A DNA stretch of 64,000 nt from Hyphomonadaceae bacterium UBA1849 (GTDB lineage: Bacteria; Pseudomonadota; Alphaproteobacteria; Caulobacterales; Hyphomonadaceae). Numbering within the stretch: position 1 is the stretch's first letter; each line of letters starts with the position of its first letter. This document shows, in pieces, positions 52,203 through 60,829 of the stretch. The notes under the pieces are model-generated. The model was given only the letters and a program-made list of their open reading frames with translations. It was not told the origin of the DNA and made no database searches. The DNA lies in assembly GCA_002338565.1 (NCBI GenBank), contig DDIN01000005.1:207607-271606 (forward strand). Reading direction: 5' to 3'. The translations under genes were made by a program, and so were the position numbers.

Positions 52203-54152
52203 ATGACTTTCAAGACAGCGCTCGCAAGCGTGAGCATTCTGGGGCTGTTGGCGGCGTGCGGGCCAACAACGACCGAACCTGCAACCGACACAAGTGCAGC
52301 CGAAGCGGTGGAAACAACGGCAACCGCACTGCCTGAATACGATGCGGCCGCGTTCTTTGATACGGTTTCGCTCGGCAATACATCGCCAAGCGGTTTCGCA
52401 TTTTCGCCGGATGGTTCGAAAGTCCTGATCAGCTCCGATGAGACGGGCATCTACAATGCCTACACAATCGATATCGAAACGGGCGAGCAGGTCGCGCTGA
52501 CGGATAGCACGGTCGATTCTATTTATGTCGACTCGTTCTTCCCGAATGACGAACGCATTCTCTACAACGCAGATAATGGCGGCGACGAGCTGAACCACGT
52601 CTTTGTTCGCGAGCTTGATGGCACTGTTACGGATCTGACGCCGGCTGAGAATACCAAAGCCGGCTTTATGGGCTGGAGCGATGATGGCAGTACATTCTAT
52701 GTCATCACCAATGAGCGTGATCCGCGCTTCTTCGACGTCTACGCCTATAGCGCAGAAGACTATTCACGCGAAATGATCCTAGAGAACAATGATGGCTACA
52801 GCCCGGCCGAGGTGTCCTCTGATGGCGCCTACATTGCGCTGGGGCGTGAGCGGACAGCAGCTGATTCCGATGTCTTCCTGTATGAAGTTGCCACCGGCGA
52901 AATGACGCTTGTGACCGAGCATGAGGGCAATATTGCCTATGGTGTGTACGGCTTTACGCCGGATAATTCCGCTCTGGTCTATGCGACAAACGAATTCGGT
53001 GAGTTCAATCAGGCTTGGGAGTACGGCATCGAGTCAGGCGAGAAAACCGAACTCCTCAGCGCCGACTGGGACGTTTCTTATGTGAGCTTCTCGCCGTCAG
53101 GTGATTATCGCGTGCATGGCGTGAATGCTGATGGCCGCACTGAAGTGGAAATCACGGCAATCGGTGATGTCGACTTCCCGGGCCTCGATATTCCTCAAGG
53201 GCAGATTGGCGGCGTTCGGTTTAATCAGGATGAGACAAAGATCGCCTTCATGCTGAGCCGTGACACGTCTCCTAACAATCTCATGGTTGTCGATCTTGAG
53301 ACCGGCGAGGCTGAGCAACTGACCAACACGCTGAACCCTGCCATCGACGAAGAAGTTCTCGTAGACGCACAGATCGTGCGCTATCCGAGCTTTGACGGCC
53401 TGGAAATTCCAAGCATCCTCTATGTGCCGCATGGCGCGTCAGCAGAAAATCCGGTTCCGGCACTCGTCTGGGTGCATGGCGGACCAGGCGGACAGACACG
53501 CGCAGGCTATTCTGCGACCATCCAGCATCTGGTGAACCATGGCTATGCCGTTCTGGGCGCGAACAATCGCGGCTCATCCGGTTACGGCAAAACCTTCTAT
53601 CACATGGATGACCGTCGCCATGGTGAAGTCGACCTTCAGGACATCGTCTATGGTGAGCGCTGGCTTGCCGAACAAGACTGGGTGAACCCGGATCAGATCG
53701 GCATTATTGGCGGCTCTTACGGCGGCTATATGGTTGGCGCGGCGCTCGCGTTCGAACCTGATGTCTTCAAAGTCGGCGTGAACATTTTCGGCGTCATGAA
53801 TTGGGTCCGCACACTGGAAAGCATCCCGCCTTGGTGGGAAAGCTTCCGCGAGGCGCTCTACGACGAGATGGGTGATCCTGCGACCGACGGCGAACGTCAC
53901 CGCGCAATTTCTCCGCTCTTCCATGCGGAGAATATTCAGGTACCGCTTCTGGTGGTGCAGGGCGCAAACGATCCGCGCGTTCTTCAGGTCGAAAGCGACG
54001 AGATTGTTGAAGCCGTCCGTGAAAACGGCGTTCCGGTGGAATACGTGATCTTCCCGGATGAGGGGCATGGCTTCTCGAAACGGGAAAACCGGATCACCGC
54101 CTCGGAGGCTTTTGTAAGTTTCCTCGACACCTATCTGGTCGGCGAAGAGTAA
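52203..54152 (+). CDS. S9-family prolyl oligopeptidase, lipoprotein
   Basis: A 649-residue serine peptidase of the S9 (POP/acylaminoacyl peptidase) family. The signal peptide ends in the lipobox LAAC, so it is anchored to a membrane facing the periplasm or outside. A Thr/Ala-rich linker leads to a beta-propeller with SPDGSKVLISSDETGIYN-like blades (about 55-390). The catalytic domain follows with HGGPGGQTRAGYS, nucleophile GGSYGGY, Asp in GANDPRV and His in DEGHGFSK. Monocistronic with a strong terminator. Confidence 0.93.
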   Translation: MTFKTALASVSILGLLAACGPTTTEPATDTSAAEAVETTATALPEYDAAAFFDTVSLGNTSPSGFAFSPDGSKVLISSDETGIYNAYTIDIETGEQVALTDSTVDSIYVDSFFPNDERILYNADNGGDELNHVFVRELDGTVTDLTPAENTKAGFMGWSDDGSTFYVITNERDPRFFDVYAYSAEDYSREMILENNDGYSPAEVSSDGAYIALGRERTAADSDVFLYEVATGEMTLVTEHEGNIAYGVYGFTPDNSALVYATNEFGEFNQAWEYGIESGEKTELLSADWDVSYVSFSPSGDYRVHGVNADGRTEVEITAIGDVDFPGLDIPQGQIGGVRFNQDETKIAFMLSRDTSPNNLMVVDLETGEAEQLTNTLNPAIDEEVLVDAQIVRYPSFDGLEIPSILYVPHGASAENPVPALVWVHGGPGGQTRAGYSATIQHLVNHGYAVLGANNRGSSGYGKTFYHMDDRRHGEVDLQDIVYGERWLAEQDWVNPDQIGIIGGSYGGYMVGAALAFEPDVFKVGVNIFGVMNWVRTLESIPPWWESFREALYDEMGDPATDGERHRAISPLFHAENIQVPLLVVQGANDPRVLQVESDEIVEAVRENGVPVEYVIFPDEGHGFSKRENRITASEAFVSFLDTYLVGEE

Positions 54153-54160
54153 ATCGTAAG

Positions 54161-54189
54161 AGCCCCGTCAGTCACTGGCGGGGCTTTTT
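54161..54189 (+). terminator. Intrinsic terminator of the S9 peptidase gene
   Basis: Stem AGCCCCG (54161-54167)/CGGGGCT (54179-54185), then five T. Confidence 0.9.
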
Positions 54190-54329
54190 CTTCCATATTC
54201 CTTCAACTTTTGTCGCGTGTGAGGTGAAATTTCGCGCGCGCGCTCGTGAGGACTATCGACTCTTTCAATTCAGGCTTATAAGCCCGTCGCACAGAACGTT
54301 TCCACAGAATGAGCTAGAGAGGATATCTC

Positions 54330-55313
54330 ATGAAAGAACCAGTTCGCGTTGCGATTACAGGTGCAGCGGGCCAGATCGGCTACGCGCTTCTTTTCCGTAT
54401 TGCTTCAGGTGCAATGCTTGGCCCGGACCAGCCGGTTATCCTTCAGCTCCTCGAGATCACGCCAGCACTCGGCGCGCTCGAAGGCGTTTGCATGGAGCTG
54501 AACGACTGCGCATTCCCGACACTCGCGGGCATCGTTCCAACTGACGATCCAAACGTTGCTTTCAAAGACGCTGACTACGCTCTGCTCGTAGGCGCTATGC
54601 CACGTAAAGCAGGCATGGAGCGTAAAGATCTGCTTGAAGCAAACGGCGGTATCTTTGGCCCGCAAGGTAAAGCCCTCAATGATCACGCTAGCCGTGACGT
54701 GAAGGTTCTCGTTGTCGGTAACCCTGCGAACACAAACGCGCTGATCGCTCAGCAGAACGCACCAGACCTCGACCCGGGCTGCTTCCACGCAATGGTTCGC
54801 CTCGACCATAACCGTGCTATGAGCCAGCTGGCTGAGAAGACCGGTACGCACAACACAGATATCAAAAACATGATCATCTGGGGCAACCACTCTTCTACGC
54901 AGTATCCGGACATCCACCACTGCACAGTCAAAGGCGACGCTGCGAAGCCGATGGTTGACGAAGCATGGTACACAGACACGTTCATTCCAGACGTTCAGCA
55001 ACGTGGTGCGGCGATCATTAAAGCTCGCGGCGCGTCTTCTGCTGCGTCTGCGGCATCTGCTGCCATCGACCATATGCGTGACTGGGCTCTCGGCACACAA
55101 GACGGCGAGTGGGTATCTATGGCTGTTCCGTCCGATGGTTCTTACGGCATCGAGCCAGGCATCATCTACGGCTACCCTTGCACATGCAAAGACGGCAAAT
55201 ACGAAATCGTTCAGGGCCTCGAAATCAACGAGTTCTCCCGTGCGAAAATGGACGCGACAGAAGCTGAGCTCCGTGAAGAGCGCGCAGCTGTTGAAGGCCT
55301 GTTCGGCAAATAA
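54330..55313 (+). CDS. mdh: Malate dehydrogenase (NAD-dependent, MDH type 2)
   Basis: TCA-cycle enzyme, 327 residues. The N-terminus [23 protein letters not shown] and the loop [15 protein letters not shown], active-site [18 protein letters not shown] and [13 protein letters not shown] (catalytic His) define the cytosolic/Burkholderia-like MDH group rather than the LDH-like MDH more usual in alphaproteobacteria. AGAGGA precedes the ATG. Followed by a strong terminator. Confidence 0.96.
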   Translation: MKEPVRVAITGAAGQIGYALLFRIASGAMLGPDQPVILQLLEITPALGALEGVCMELNDCAFPTLAGIVPTDDPNVAFKDADYALLVGAMPRKAGMERKDLLEANGGIFGPQGKALNDHASRDVKVLVVGNPANTNALIAQQNAPDLDPGCFHAMVRLDHNRAMSQLAEKTGTHNTDIKNMIIWGNHSSTQYPDIHHCTVKGDAAKPMVDEAWYTDTFIPDVQQRGAAIIKARGASSAASAASAAIDHMRDWALGTQDGEWVSMAVPSDGSYGIEPGIIYGYPCTCKDGKYEIVQGLEINEFSRAKMDATEAELREERAAVEGLFGK

Positions 55314-55333
55314 GCTTTCCGGAAACGGTTTTG

Positions 55334-55362
55334 AAAAGGCGGGCTTCGGCTCGCCTTTTTTT
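55334..55362 (+). terminator. Intrinsic terminator of mdh
   Basis: Stem AAAAGGCGGGC (55334-55344) / GCTCGCCTTTT with a TTCG tetraloop (55345-55348) and one G-U pair, followed by more T. The A-run on the left lets it also serve the convergent PilZ gene. Confidence 0.9.
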
Positions 55363-55368
55363 ATTGCG

Positions 55369-55956
55369 CTATAGCGTGAATTCGACGGCAAAGCCGCCAT
55401 CAAGCCAGCGCGCAACTGTGCCTTTACGGATGCCGCACGTGACGCTTTCGCCAATGAATGGGCGCTCGTCTTTTGTTTTGACGGCCACACCCGTCAGCGA
55501 CATATCCATGACATTGCAGGAGAGGGTGCGCCCGTCTTCGCAAGTGACCGTAAGATCGCCCGATGCGGCGACGCGCTCGGCCACGCGTTCTTCTTCCAGA
55601 CCGAGGCGATCCTTATTGATCAACCAGGTTATCTGGTCAGCCATTCGATCTCGCTTGGCTTCGGAGATATCAAACGCGAAGGCGACATTATCGCCACTGA
55701 CGCGAGCGACCTGACCATCAAACCGGCCGAGAAATTTGAAATAGCAGACGAGCTGGTCGCCGTGGCGCAAACGGGTCTCCGTCTGAAAGTGGACGCCACT
55801 CGTTGAGACGTTCACGGTCATACCGTGACCCTCGACATCCGAGGCCGTTATGAACTTAACCGGTATGCGAAGTTTTACGCGCGCATTCAGGCGGCGATCA
55901 CGCTTTCGAACCGTCACAGCAGAGCCGGGCGGAGAGAGGATTATGTCCTGCGTCAT
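55369..55956 (-). CDS. Tandem PilZ-domain c-di-GMP-binding protein
   Basis: A 195-residue soluble protein with two PilZ domains. Domain 1 (about 15-105) has RKRDRRLNARVKLRIPV, where the Arg-rich loop binds c-di-GMP, and NVSTSGVHF; domain 2 (about 115-195) has DMSLTGVAV and WLDGGFAVEF. The Arg loop of domain 2 is less clear. It probably receives c-di-GMP signals such as those made by the GGDEF-EAL enzyme at 13811-15907. Confidence 0.88.
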   Translation of the reverse strand: MTQDIILSPPGSAVTVRKRDRRLNARVKLRIPVKFITASDVEGHGMTVNVSTSGVHFQTETRLRHGDQLVCYFKFLGRFDGQVARVSGDNVAFAFDISEAKRDRMADQITWLINKDRLGLEEERVAERVAASGDLTVTCEDGRTLSCNVMDMSLTGVAVKTKDERPFIGESVTCGIRKGTVARWLDGGFAVEFTL

Positions 55957-56075
55957 GCCGTTAGGTAACCCTTCCCACCAAGGTTAAAAAAAGATGACTC
56001 CCGCGTCAGTTTAGCTTGCTGGTCCTAAGAAATGCCTTACCATCGAGAAAAATATTATGAGGGAGAGAGACGCAG

Positions 56076-57686
56076 ATGGCTCAGTCAAATGCGGGATATG
56101 ACTATATCATCGTGGGCGCGGGTAGCGCCGGTTGCACGCTGGCAGGGCGCCTGACCGAAGACCCGAATATCCGGGTCGCGCTGATCGAAGCGGGTAAAAA
56201 AGACGATTCATTGCTGGTTCGTATGCCAGCGGGTGTTGGCAATCTGATCGGTGACCAGAACGATTATAACTGGGGCTTCTGGACCGCACCACAAAAGCAT
56301 CTGAACAATCGCAAGCTCTGGTGGCCGCGCGGCAAAGGCTGGGGCGGGTCATCCTCGATCAACGGGATGATCTATATTCGCGGCCATGCCGGTGATTATG
56401 ATCAATGGCGTCAGATGGGGCTGAGTGGCTGGGGCTATGATGATGTCCTGCCATACTTCAAAAAATCCGAGACACTGGATAAGGGCGCAGACGAATTCCA
56501 TGGCGGCGAGGGACCGCTTCAGGTCTCTACCAGCGCTGCCAGCGAGCCGCTTTATGAAGCCTTTATCGAAGCGGGTAAGTCGTCCGGCTACCCGTATACG
56601 CCTGACTTTAACGGCGCGCAGCAGGAAGGTGTTGGCCCGTATCAACTGACAATTCATGACGGTGAACGCTGGAGCGCGAGTTTCGCGTATCTGCGTCCCG
56701 CGCTTGAGCGTCCGAACCTGACGGTTATCTCTACGGGCCGCGTCACCAAAGTGCTGGTAGAGAACGGAAAGGCGATCGGCGTCGAGTACGTGGCAGGCAA
56801 GCGCGGTGTGCCGGAACAGGTCTACGCCGATGCGGAAGTTCTGGTTTGTGCCGGTGCGGTACAGTCTCCGCAGATTCTCCAGCTCTCAGGCCTCGGCAAG
56901 GCGGATGATCTGCGCGCGCAGGGTATCGACGTGAAGGCTGATCTGCCGGGCGTCGGTGCGAACCTGCAGGACCACCTCGACATCTCTATGGTCTATAAAT
57001 GCTCGCAGAAGATCACGGCGTATAGCAAGCAGTCGGGTATCAAAAAGCTGTTCGTCGGTCTGAACTATATGCTTCGTAAGCAGGGGCCGGGCCGCGATAA
57101 CTTCTTGCAGGCTGGCGGCTTCCTTAAATCCCGCGAAGGCTTGGATCGCCCGGACATCCAGCTGCACTTTGTGAACGCGGCTATGATCGACCACGGTAAG
57201 GGCGATGCAGATTATGATGGCTTCACCATTCATGCCTGCCAGTTGCGTCCGGAGAGCCGCGGTACAGTCGGACTGACTTCGGCAGACCCGTTTGCAGACC
57301 CGCTGATCGATGCAAACTATCTGGATAGTCAGGAAGACATGCGTGTCATGCGCGAGTCTGTGAAGATGAGCCGTGAGATCGCCTATCAGGCTGCGTTTGA
57401 TGAGTACCGCGCGTCGGAAGTTCTGCCTGCCAAAGCGCCGGAATCAGATGCCGATATCGATGACTTCATTCGTGCAAACGCCGAGACGATCTATCATCCG
57501 GTCGGCACGGTCCGCATGGGTGCTGACGATGCTGCGCCTCTGGATGATCAACTGCGTGTTCGCGGCGTTGACGGGCTTCGCGTGGTGGATGCGTCTGTCA
57601 TGCCGACGCTGATTGGCGGCAATACAAACGCGCCAACCATCATGATTGCAGAAAAAACGGCCGACCTGTTAAAGGCCGGCCGGTAG
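56076..57686 (+). CDS. GMC-family FAD oxidoreductase (choline dehydrogenase-like)
   Basis: A 536-residue flavoenzyme oxidising an alcohol. FAD-binding DYIIVGAGSAGCTLAGRL, GMC signature 1 RGKGWGGSSSINGMIYIRG, signature 2 GAVQSPQILQLSGLG and the C-terminal active-site His in YHPVGTVRMG with NTNAPTIMIAEK. The family covers choline and other alcohol dehydrogenases, and no bet genes are nearby to fix the substrate. Confidence 0.92.
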   Translation: MAQSNAGYDYIIVGAGSAGCTLAGRLTEDPNIRVALIEAGKKDDSLLVRMPAGVGNLIGDQNDYNWGFWTAPQKHLNNRKLWWPRGKGWGGSSSINGMIYIRGHAGDYDQWRQMGLSGWGYDDVLPYFKKSETLDKGADEFHGGEGPLQVSTSAASEPLYEAFIEAGKSSGYPYTPDFNGAQQEGVGPYQLTIHDGERWSASFAYLRPALERPNLTVISTGRVTKVLVENGKAIGVEYVAGKRGVPEQVYADAEVLVCAGAVQSPQILQLSGLGKADDLRAQGIDVKADLPGVGANLQDHLDISMVYKCSQKITAYSKQSGIKKLFVGLNYMLRKQGPGRDNFLQAGGFLKSREGLDRPDIQLHFVNAAMIDHGKGDADYDGFTIHACQLRPESRGTVGLTSADPFADPLIDANYLDSQEDMRVMRESVKMSREIAYQAAFDEYRASEVLPAKAPESDADIDDFIRANAETIYHPVGTVRMGADDAAPLDDQLRVRGVDGLRVVDASVMPTLIGGNTNAPTIMIAEKTADLLKAGR

Positions 57687-57708
57687 TGTCCCCCGCATAA
57701 GTGAGCGT

Positions 57709-58251
57709 CTACTCGTTGCTTGCAACGAGGCGGAGCTGAGGTTCTTCCCGCGGGGCTTCCGGCGGGAAGATAGCGCCAACACTGTGGCGCCAGATCGGAC
57801 GGCCGGCGAGAAGACCTTCGCCGCCAAGCATTTGATAAAGGCCGAGAATACGGTCTGCATTCGTGGTCGGTGAGCGAAGCGGAGCCAATGCAATTTCGAT
57901 CTCGACAACCTGACCTGAAAGAGTTTCGGCGCGGCCACGGATGATGCCCGGTGCAGAGCCGTAACGAACGGCATCCAGCTGCGCGCCAACCAGAGACATA
58001 TCGCGCCCACGCCAGAGCTTCAGGAAGTCATGGTCGAGAAGTTCGCGGCCGATGACATTGTGAATGTCCTTACCGGCATTCGCGAACGTCCAGATGCCAT
58101 CTTCCGAATGACGCAGAACGAAAAGGCTGCCGAGAAGATTCGGAAAGTCTTCGATTTTCGGATCAGCAGTGTTCTGGTCCGCATTCGAGGATAGGCGTCG
58201 CCACGCATCAATAATTGCACGCGTGTGAGGATGAGCTGCCCGATCTAGCAT
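57709..58251 (-). CDS. PAS_5 (DUF1457) single-domain protein
   Basis: A 180-residue cytoplasmic protein with one PAS_5 domain (HTRAIIDAWRRLSS, then IEDFPNLLGSLFVLRH, FANAGKDIHNVIGREL). The family is confined mainly to alphaproteobacteria; one Caulobacter member, MopJ, affects motility and cell-cycle signalling. Whether this is its counterpart cannot be judged. ATG 58251 is chosen, while an upstream TTG gives a longer frame. Divergent from the Cys-rich protein. Confidence 0.8.
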   Translation of the reverse strand: MLDRAAHPHTRAIIDAWRRLSSNADQNTADPKIEDFPNLLGSLFVLRHSEDGIWTFANAGKDIHNVIGRELLDHDFLKLWRGRDMSLVGAQLDAVRYGSAPGIIRGRAETLSGQVVEIEIALAPLRSPTTNADRILGLYQMLGGEGLLAGRPIWRHSVGAIFPPEAPREEPQLRLVASNE

Positions 58252-58429
58252 TATGTGTGTCTCTTTGGCTTCGAGTTCATGATTTCTGATCTGGAAAGGC
58301 AAAGTCTGGGCCAACCCGTAAACGGTTTATCCATGGGTGAGGGGTATAAAAACGGTGCAAGCTTCGCGTCGTGGGGGAAGAAAGCACGATTTATGTGCCT
58401 TTCCAGACGACTTTTCAGGGAGACGCCGC

Positions 58430-59329
58430 ATGCATGTATCATGGCGACACACATTGGCGACGGGTAGTGCGCTCGCAGCGCTGACGCTGGCAACACCAGC
58501 TTTTGCGCAGAGCGATTGCTGCACGCCGCCGCCAGACTGCTGTAATGGCGGGTCGCACAACATCACGCCGCCGGGCATTTCGATTCCGAGCCCGAACATT
58601 GTTTATACGCCGGGCTCTGCGCGCACGGGTACAGAGTACGTTTATGAGGGCTCAGGCAGCTATTCTCAGAGCGGCTATGTTTCAAATCGCGACTCTCGGA
58701 CGACCTTCTACGCAAACGGTAGCTACATTCCGATGGCGGATCCAATTCCGCAAACAACGCTCAGCCTGAACGTTGCCGGATCACAGCAAGTCGTTGAAAC
58801 CGTTGAAGAGCAGATCGCAGTTGAAGAAGAGATCTGCGCGCCGCGCGTTATCTTCGAAATGGCAACTGCAGCTATTCAGGCGACATGTATTGATGCTACG
58901 GGCACGCCGCATCCGGCATCGCGCGTAGATGATACTGAACTTGTGCCATCTGAATACACTGGTGAGCTTTATCGCTGTATGGCGGGTACGAGCATGCAGG
59001 TCATGATCGGCGAAGTCATTGATGGACAGGCCAGCTTCCAACACGCGTCCGGCTTTAGCTGTGCGCCTGGTGAAGCGCTCGTGCACAGCCCGCTTGAAGG
59101 TCTGATGTGCGCGCCGCAGGTTCCACAGCGTAATTGTAACGAACGTTCGCTTCTGCGTCGCTATGGTCCTGGTATTAAAGTGGTTCAGACACGCGTCCAG
59201 CGTGAGATTTGCGAGCCGCAAATCCAGACACGTTATGAGACGGTCGAACGTGAAGTTATGGTGCAGCGCCCGCTGCCACAGACGTCTATCACACTTGATG
59301 GTGGTGTCGGTCAGTACCTCGGCGAGTAA
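58430..59329 (+). CDS. Cysteine-rich secreted protein, unknown, convergent with hfa operon
   Basis: A 299-residue exported protein: the signal peptide (HTLATGSALAALTLATPAFA) is followed by QSDCCTPPPDCCNGG, a double-Cys motif, and seven further single cysteines, eleven in all. The mature part contains an internal duplication: PIPQTTLSLNVAG (N-terminal third) and PLPQTSITLDGGVG (C-terminal end). No family recognised. Its 3' end faces the holdfast-anchor operon across a terminator pair. Extracytoplasmic disulfides and location make it a candidate cell-surface component. Confidence 0.75.
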   Translation: MHVSWRHTLATGSALAALTLATPAFAQSDCCTPPPDCCNGGSHNITPPGISIPSPNIVYTPGSARTGTEYVYEGSGSYSQSGYVSNRDSRTTFYANGSYIPMADPIPQTTLSLNVAGSQQVVETVEEQIAVEEEICAPRVIFEMATAAIQATCIDATGTPHPASRVDDTELVPSEYTGELYRCMAGTSMQVMIGEVIDGQASFQHASGFSCAPGEALVHSPLEGLMCAPQVPQRNCNERSLLRRYGPGIKVVQTRVQREICEPQIQTRYETVEREVMVQRPLPQTSITLDGGVGQYLGE

Positions 59330-59357
59330 CGTCAACCGCAGATAGAACGAATTTTTG

Positions 59358-59389
59358 AAAGCCTTCGGCCTCGGACCGGAGGCTTTTTT
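59358..59389 (+). terminator. Intrinsic terminator of the Cys-rich protein gene
   Basis: Stem AAAGCCTTCGG (59358-59368)/CCGGAGGCTTT (59376-59386), loop CCTCGGA, then further T up to 59389. Confidence 0.88.
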
Positions 59390-59421
59390 CGTATGTACTT
59401 GCGAGAGGGCGGGGGCCAAAG

Positions 59422-59454
59422 AAAAACGCCCCGAACCAATGGCCCGGAGCGTTT
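59422..59454 (-). terminator. Intrinsic terminator of the hfa operon
   Basis: On the minus strand ACGCTCCG/CGGGGCGT (one G-U pair) is followed by a T-run (plus-strand A at 59422-59426). Lies about 43 bp after the hfaD stop. Confidence 0.8.
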
Positions 59455-59496
59455 CTTCACCCAACGCCTCAACGGGCGCTTTTTTATATTCAGAGA

Positions 59497-60777
59497 TTAC
59501 TGGTTCGCAGCAGTCGACTGATAGGTCGACGAATTCCCGATCGCATTGGCTGCGCCAGACGCATAACCGCCAAGGCCGGAATTCACTGTGCCGCTGGCGA
59601 CGATGTTGCCATCATTGCGCTGCTGCGTGCTGCCATAAAGTGTCGTGTCAGGTCCGCAGGTCCGGCAAAGGGCTGCCGTTGCTGCGTTACCAATTGCGGT
59701 CGCGCTCGCATAGCCGACGCTGCCATCCGGCGATACGCCGCCATTGAAGCTGGCTGTTGCAGAGACCTGGCCCTGATTGTTCTGGACGGCATAGAGGCCG
59801 GTATCAGATCCGATATTGGAAATGAGCGCAGAGTTGCCGACGCCATAAGACGTAGAACCTGAAGGGCCTGTCCAGTTGGTGAGCGTGACGGCTGAGTCAG
59901 CGTCGACTGCAGCACCGTTATACTGGAAGACTTCCGAGCCATCGCGGCCGAGCGTTGCAAAGCCCCACTCATTGTCTACTTCGGTGCTGTTACCAGCAGC
60001 GCTGGCTGAAGCAGCAACATTGTTGGCGTAGGCCACAGTCGCGTCAGCCTGAGCTGAAACCGATGTGCCGTCAGCCATCGTCTGAACTGCGCCGGTATAG
60101 CTTGTTGTCGTGCTGCCGGTCGCAAGATGTGAGTTGCCCGTCGCAACAGAGCCGAGCGCGGCGAAATCTGTTACCGTATCTAATGTGCCGGTTGTCGTGG
60201 CAGACACGTTGGCATTGCCGGTCTGGGTCTGAAAACCGCGATTCTCACCGTTCACATTGTGATTCTGTGAAACGTTCGCTGCCGCCGTGGTGTTTGCGGA
60301 GACGCCATCAACGACCAGAAGGTTCGTCGTGGAGTCGGCGCTCACGTCATTATTGCTGGTCTGCGTGATGTAATGAAACGTCGAGCCATTTGAGGTCGAA
60401 GTCGTCGCAGAGTTGCCGTAAGCGGTCGTTTCGCTGCTCGCGCCATTGCCGCCGCCATAGACCGAACCCCCGGTGAGGGAGGTAGACGCGGACACGGTGC
60501 CGTCCTGTTGCTGGACGCCATCGAAATCAATGTCGTTGTCGATAGATTCAGCTGTCGAGATATTACCCGTCGCAATCGCAGAAGCCGAGGCATTCGGCTC
60601 TGTGTCTGCAATGACGACATTCATATCAGCAAAGACGTTGCCGAGAATGACCTGATCAATCACCACCACGTCCGCGCCAGGCGCTGGATCTGGAAATACT
60701 TCCTGTGCGAATGCCGGCGCTGAGGCGAGGGCCATCAGCGCGGTGCCTGTCAGAAGTCTGGTCGTGATCTGGCGCAT
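59497..60777 (-). CDS. hfaD: Holdfast attachment protein HfaD (repeat-rich surface adhesin)
   Basis: A 426-residue exported protein that, with HfaA, anchors the polysaccharide holdfast to the cell surface; HfaB exports it. The signal peptide ends PAFAQ. The mature part is rich in Ala, Ser, Thr, Gly and Asn and is built of about seven imperfect units of roughly 49 residues. Each has a Gln-rich core ending V-S-A (residues 95, 145, 191, 240, 338, with VDA at 291 and VAS at 393) followed by a G-N turn (for example at 121, 214, 262, 314, 363, 413). AAGGAG precedes the ATG. Third gene of hfaABD. Confidence 0.85.
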   Translation of the reverse strand: MRQITTRLLTGTALMALASAPAFAQEVFPDPAPGADVVVIDQVILGNVFADMNVVIADTEPNASASAIATGNISTAESIDNDIDFDGVQQQDGTVSASTSLTGGSVYGGGNGASSETTAYGNSATTSTSNGSTFHYITQTSNNDVSADSTTNLLVVDGVSANTTAAANVSQNHNVNGENRGFQTQTGNANVSATTTGTLDTVTDFAALGSVATGNSHLATGSTTTSYTGAVQTMADGTSVSAQADATVAYANNVAASASAAGNSTEVDNEWGFATLGRDGSEVFQYNGAAVDADSAVTLTNWTGPSGSTSYGVGNSALISNIGSDTGLYAVQNNQGQVSATASFNGGVSPDGSVGYASATAIGNAATAALCRTCGPDTTLYGSTQQRNDGNIVASGTVNSGLGGYASGAANAIGNSSTYQSTAANQ

Positions 60778-60829
60778 ATGTGCGCTCCTTCAGGTGTTTT
60801 AAGTCAGAGCCCGTAAAGCCGGTGGCCGC

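Noticed and set aside
54405..55490. Minus-strand open frame (361 codons) opposite mdh
   Set aside because: mdh is fully supported by active-site motifs, and the antisense product is not protein-like and would run through the terminator.
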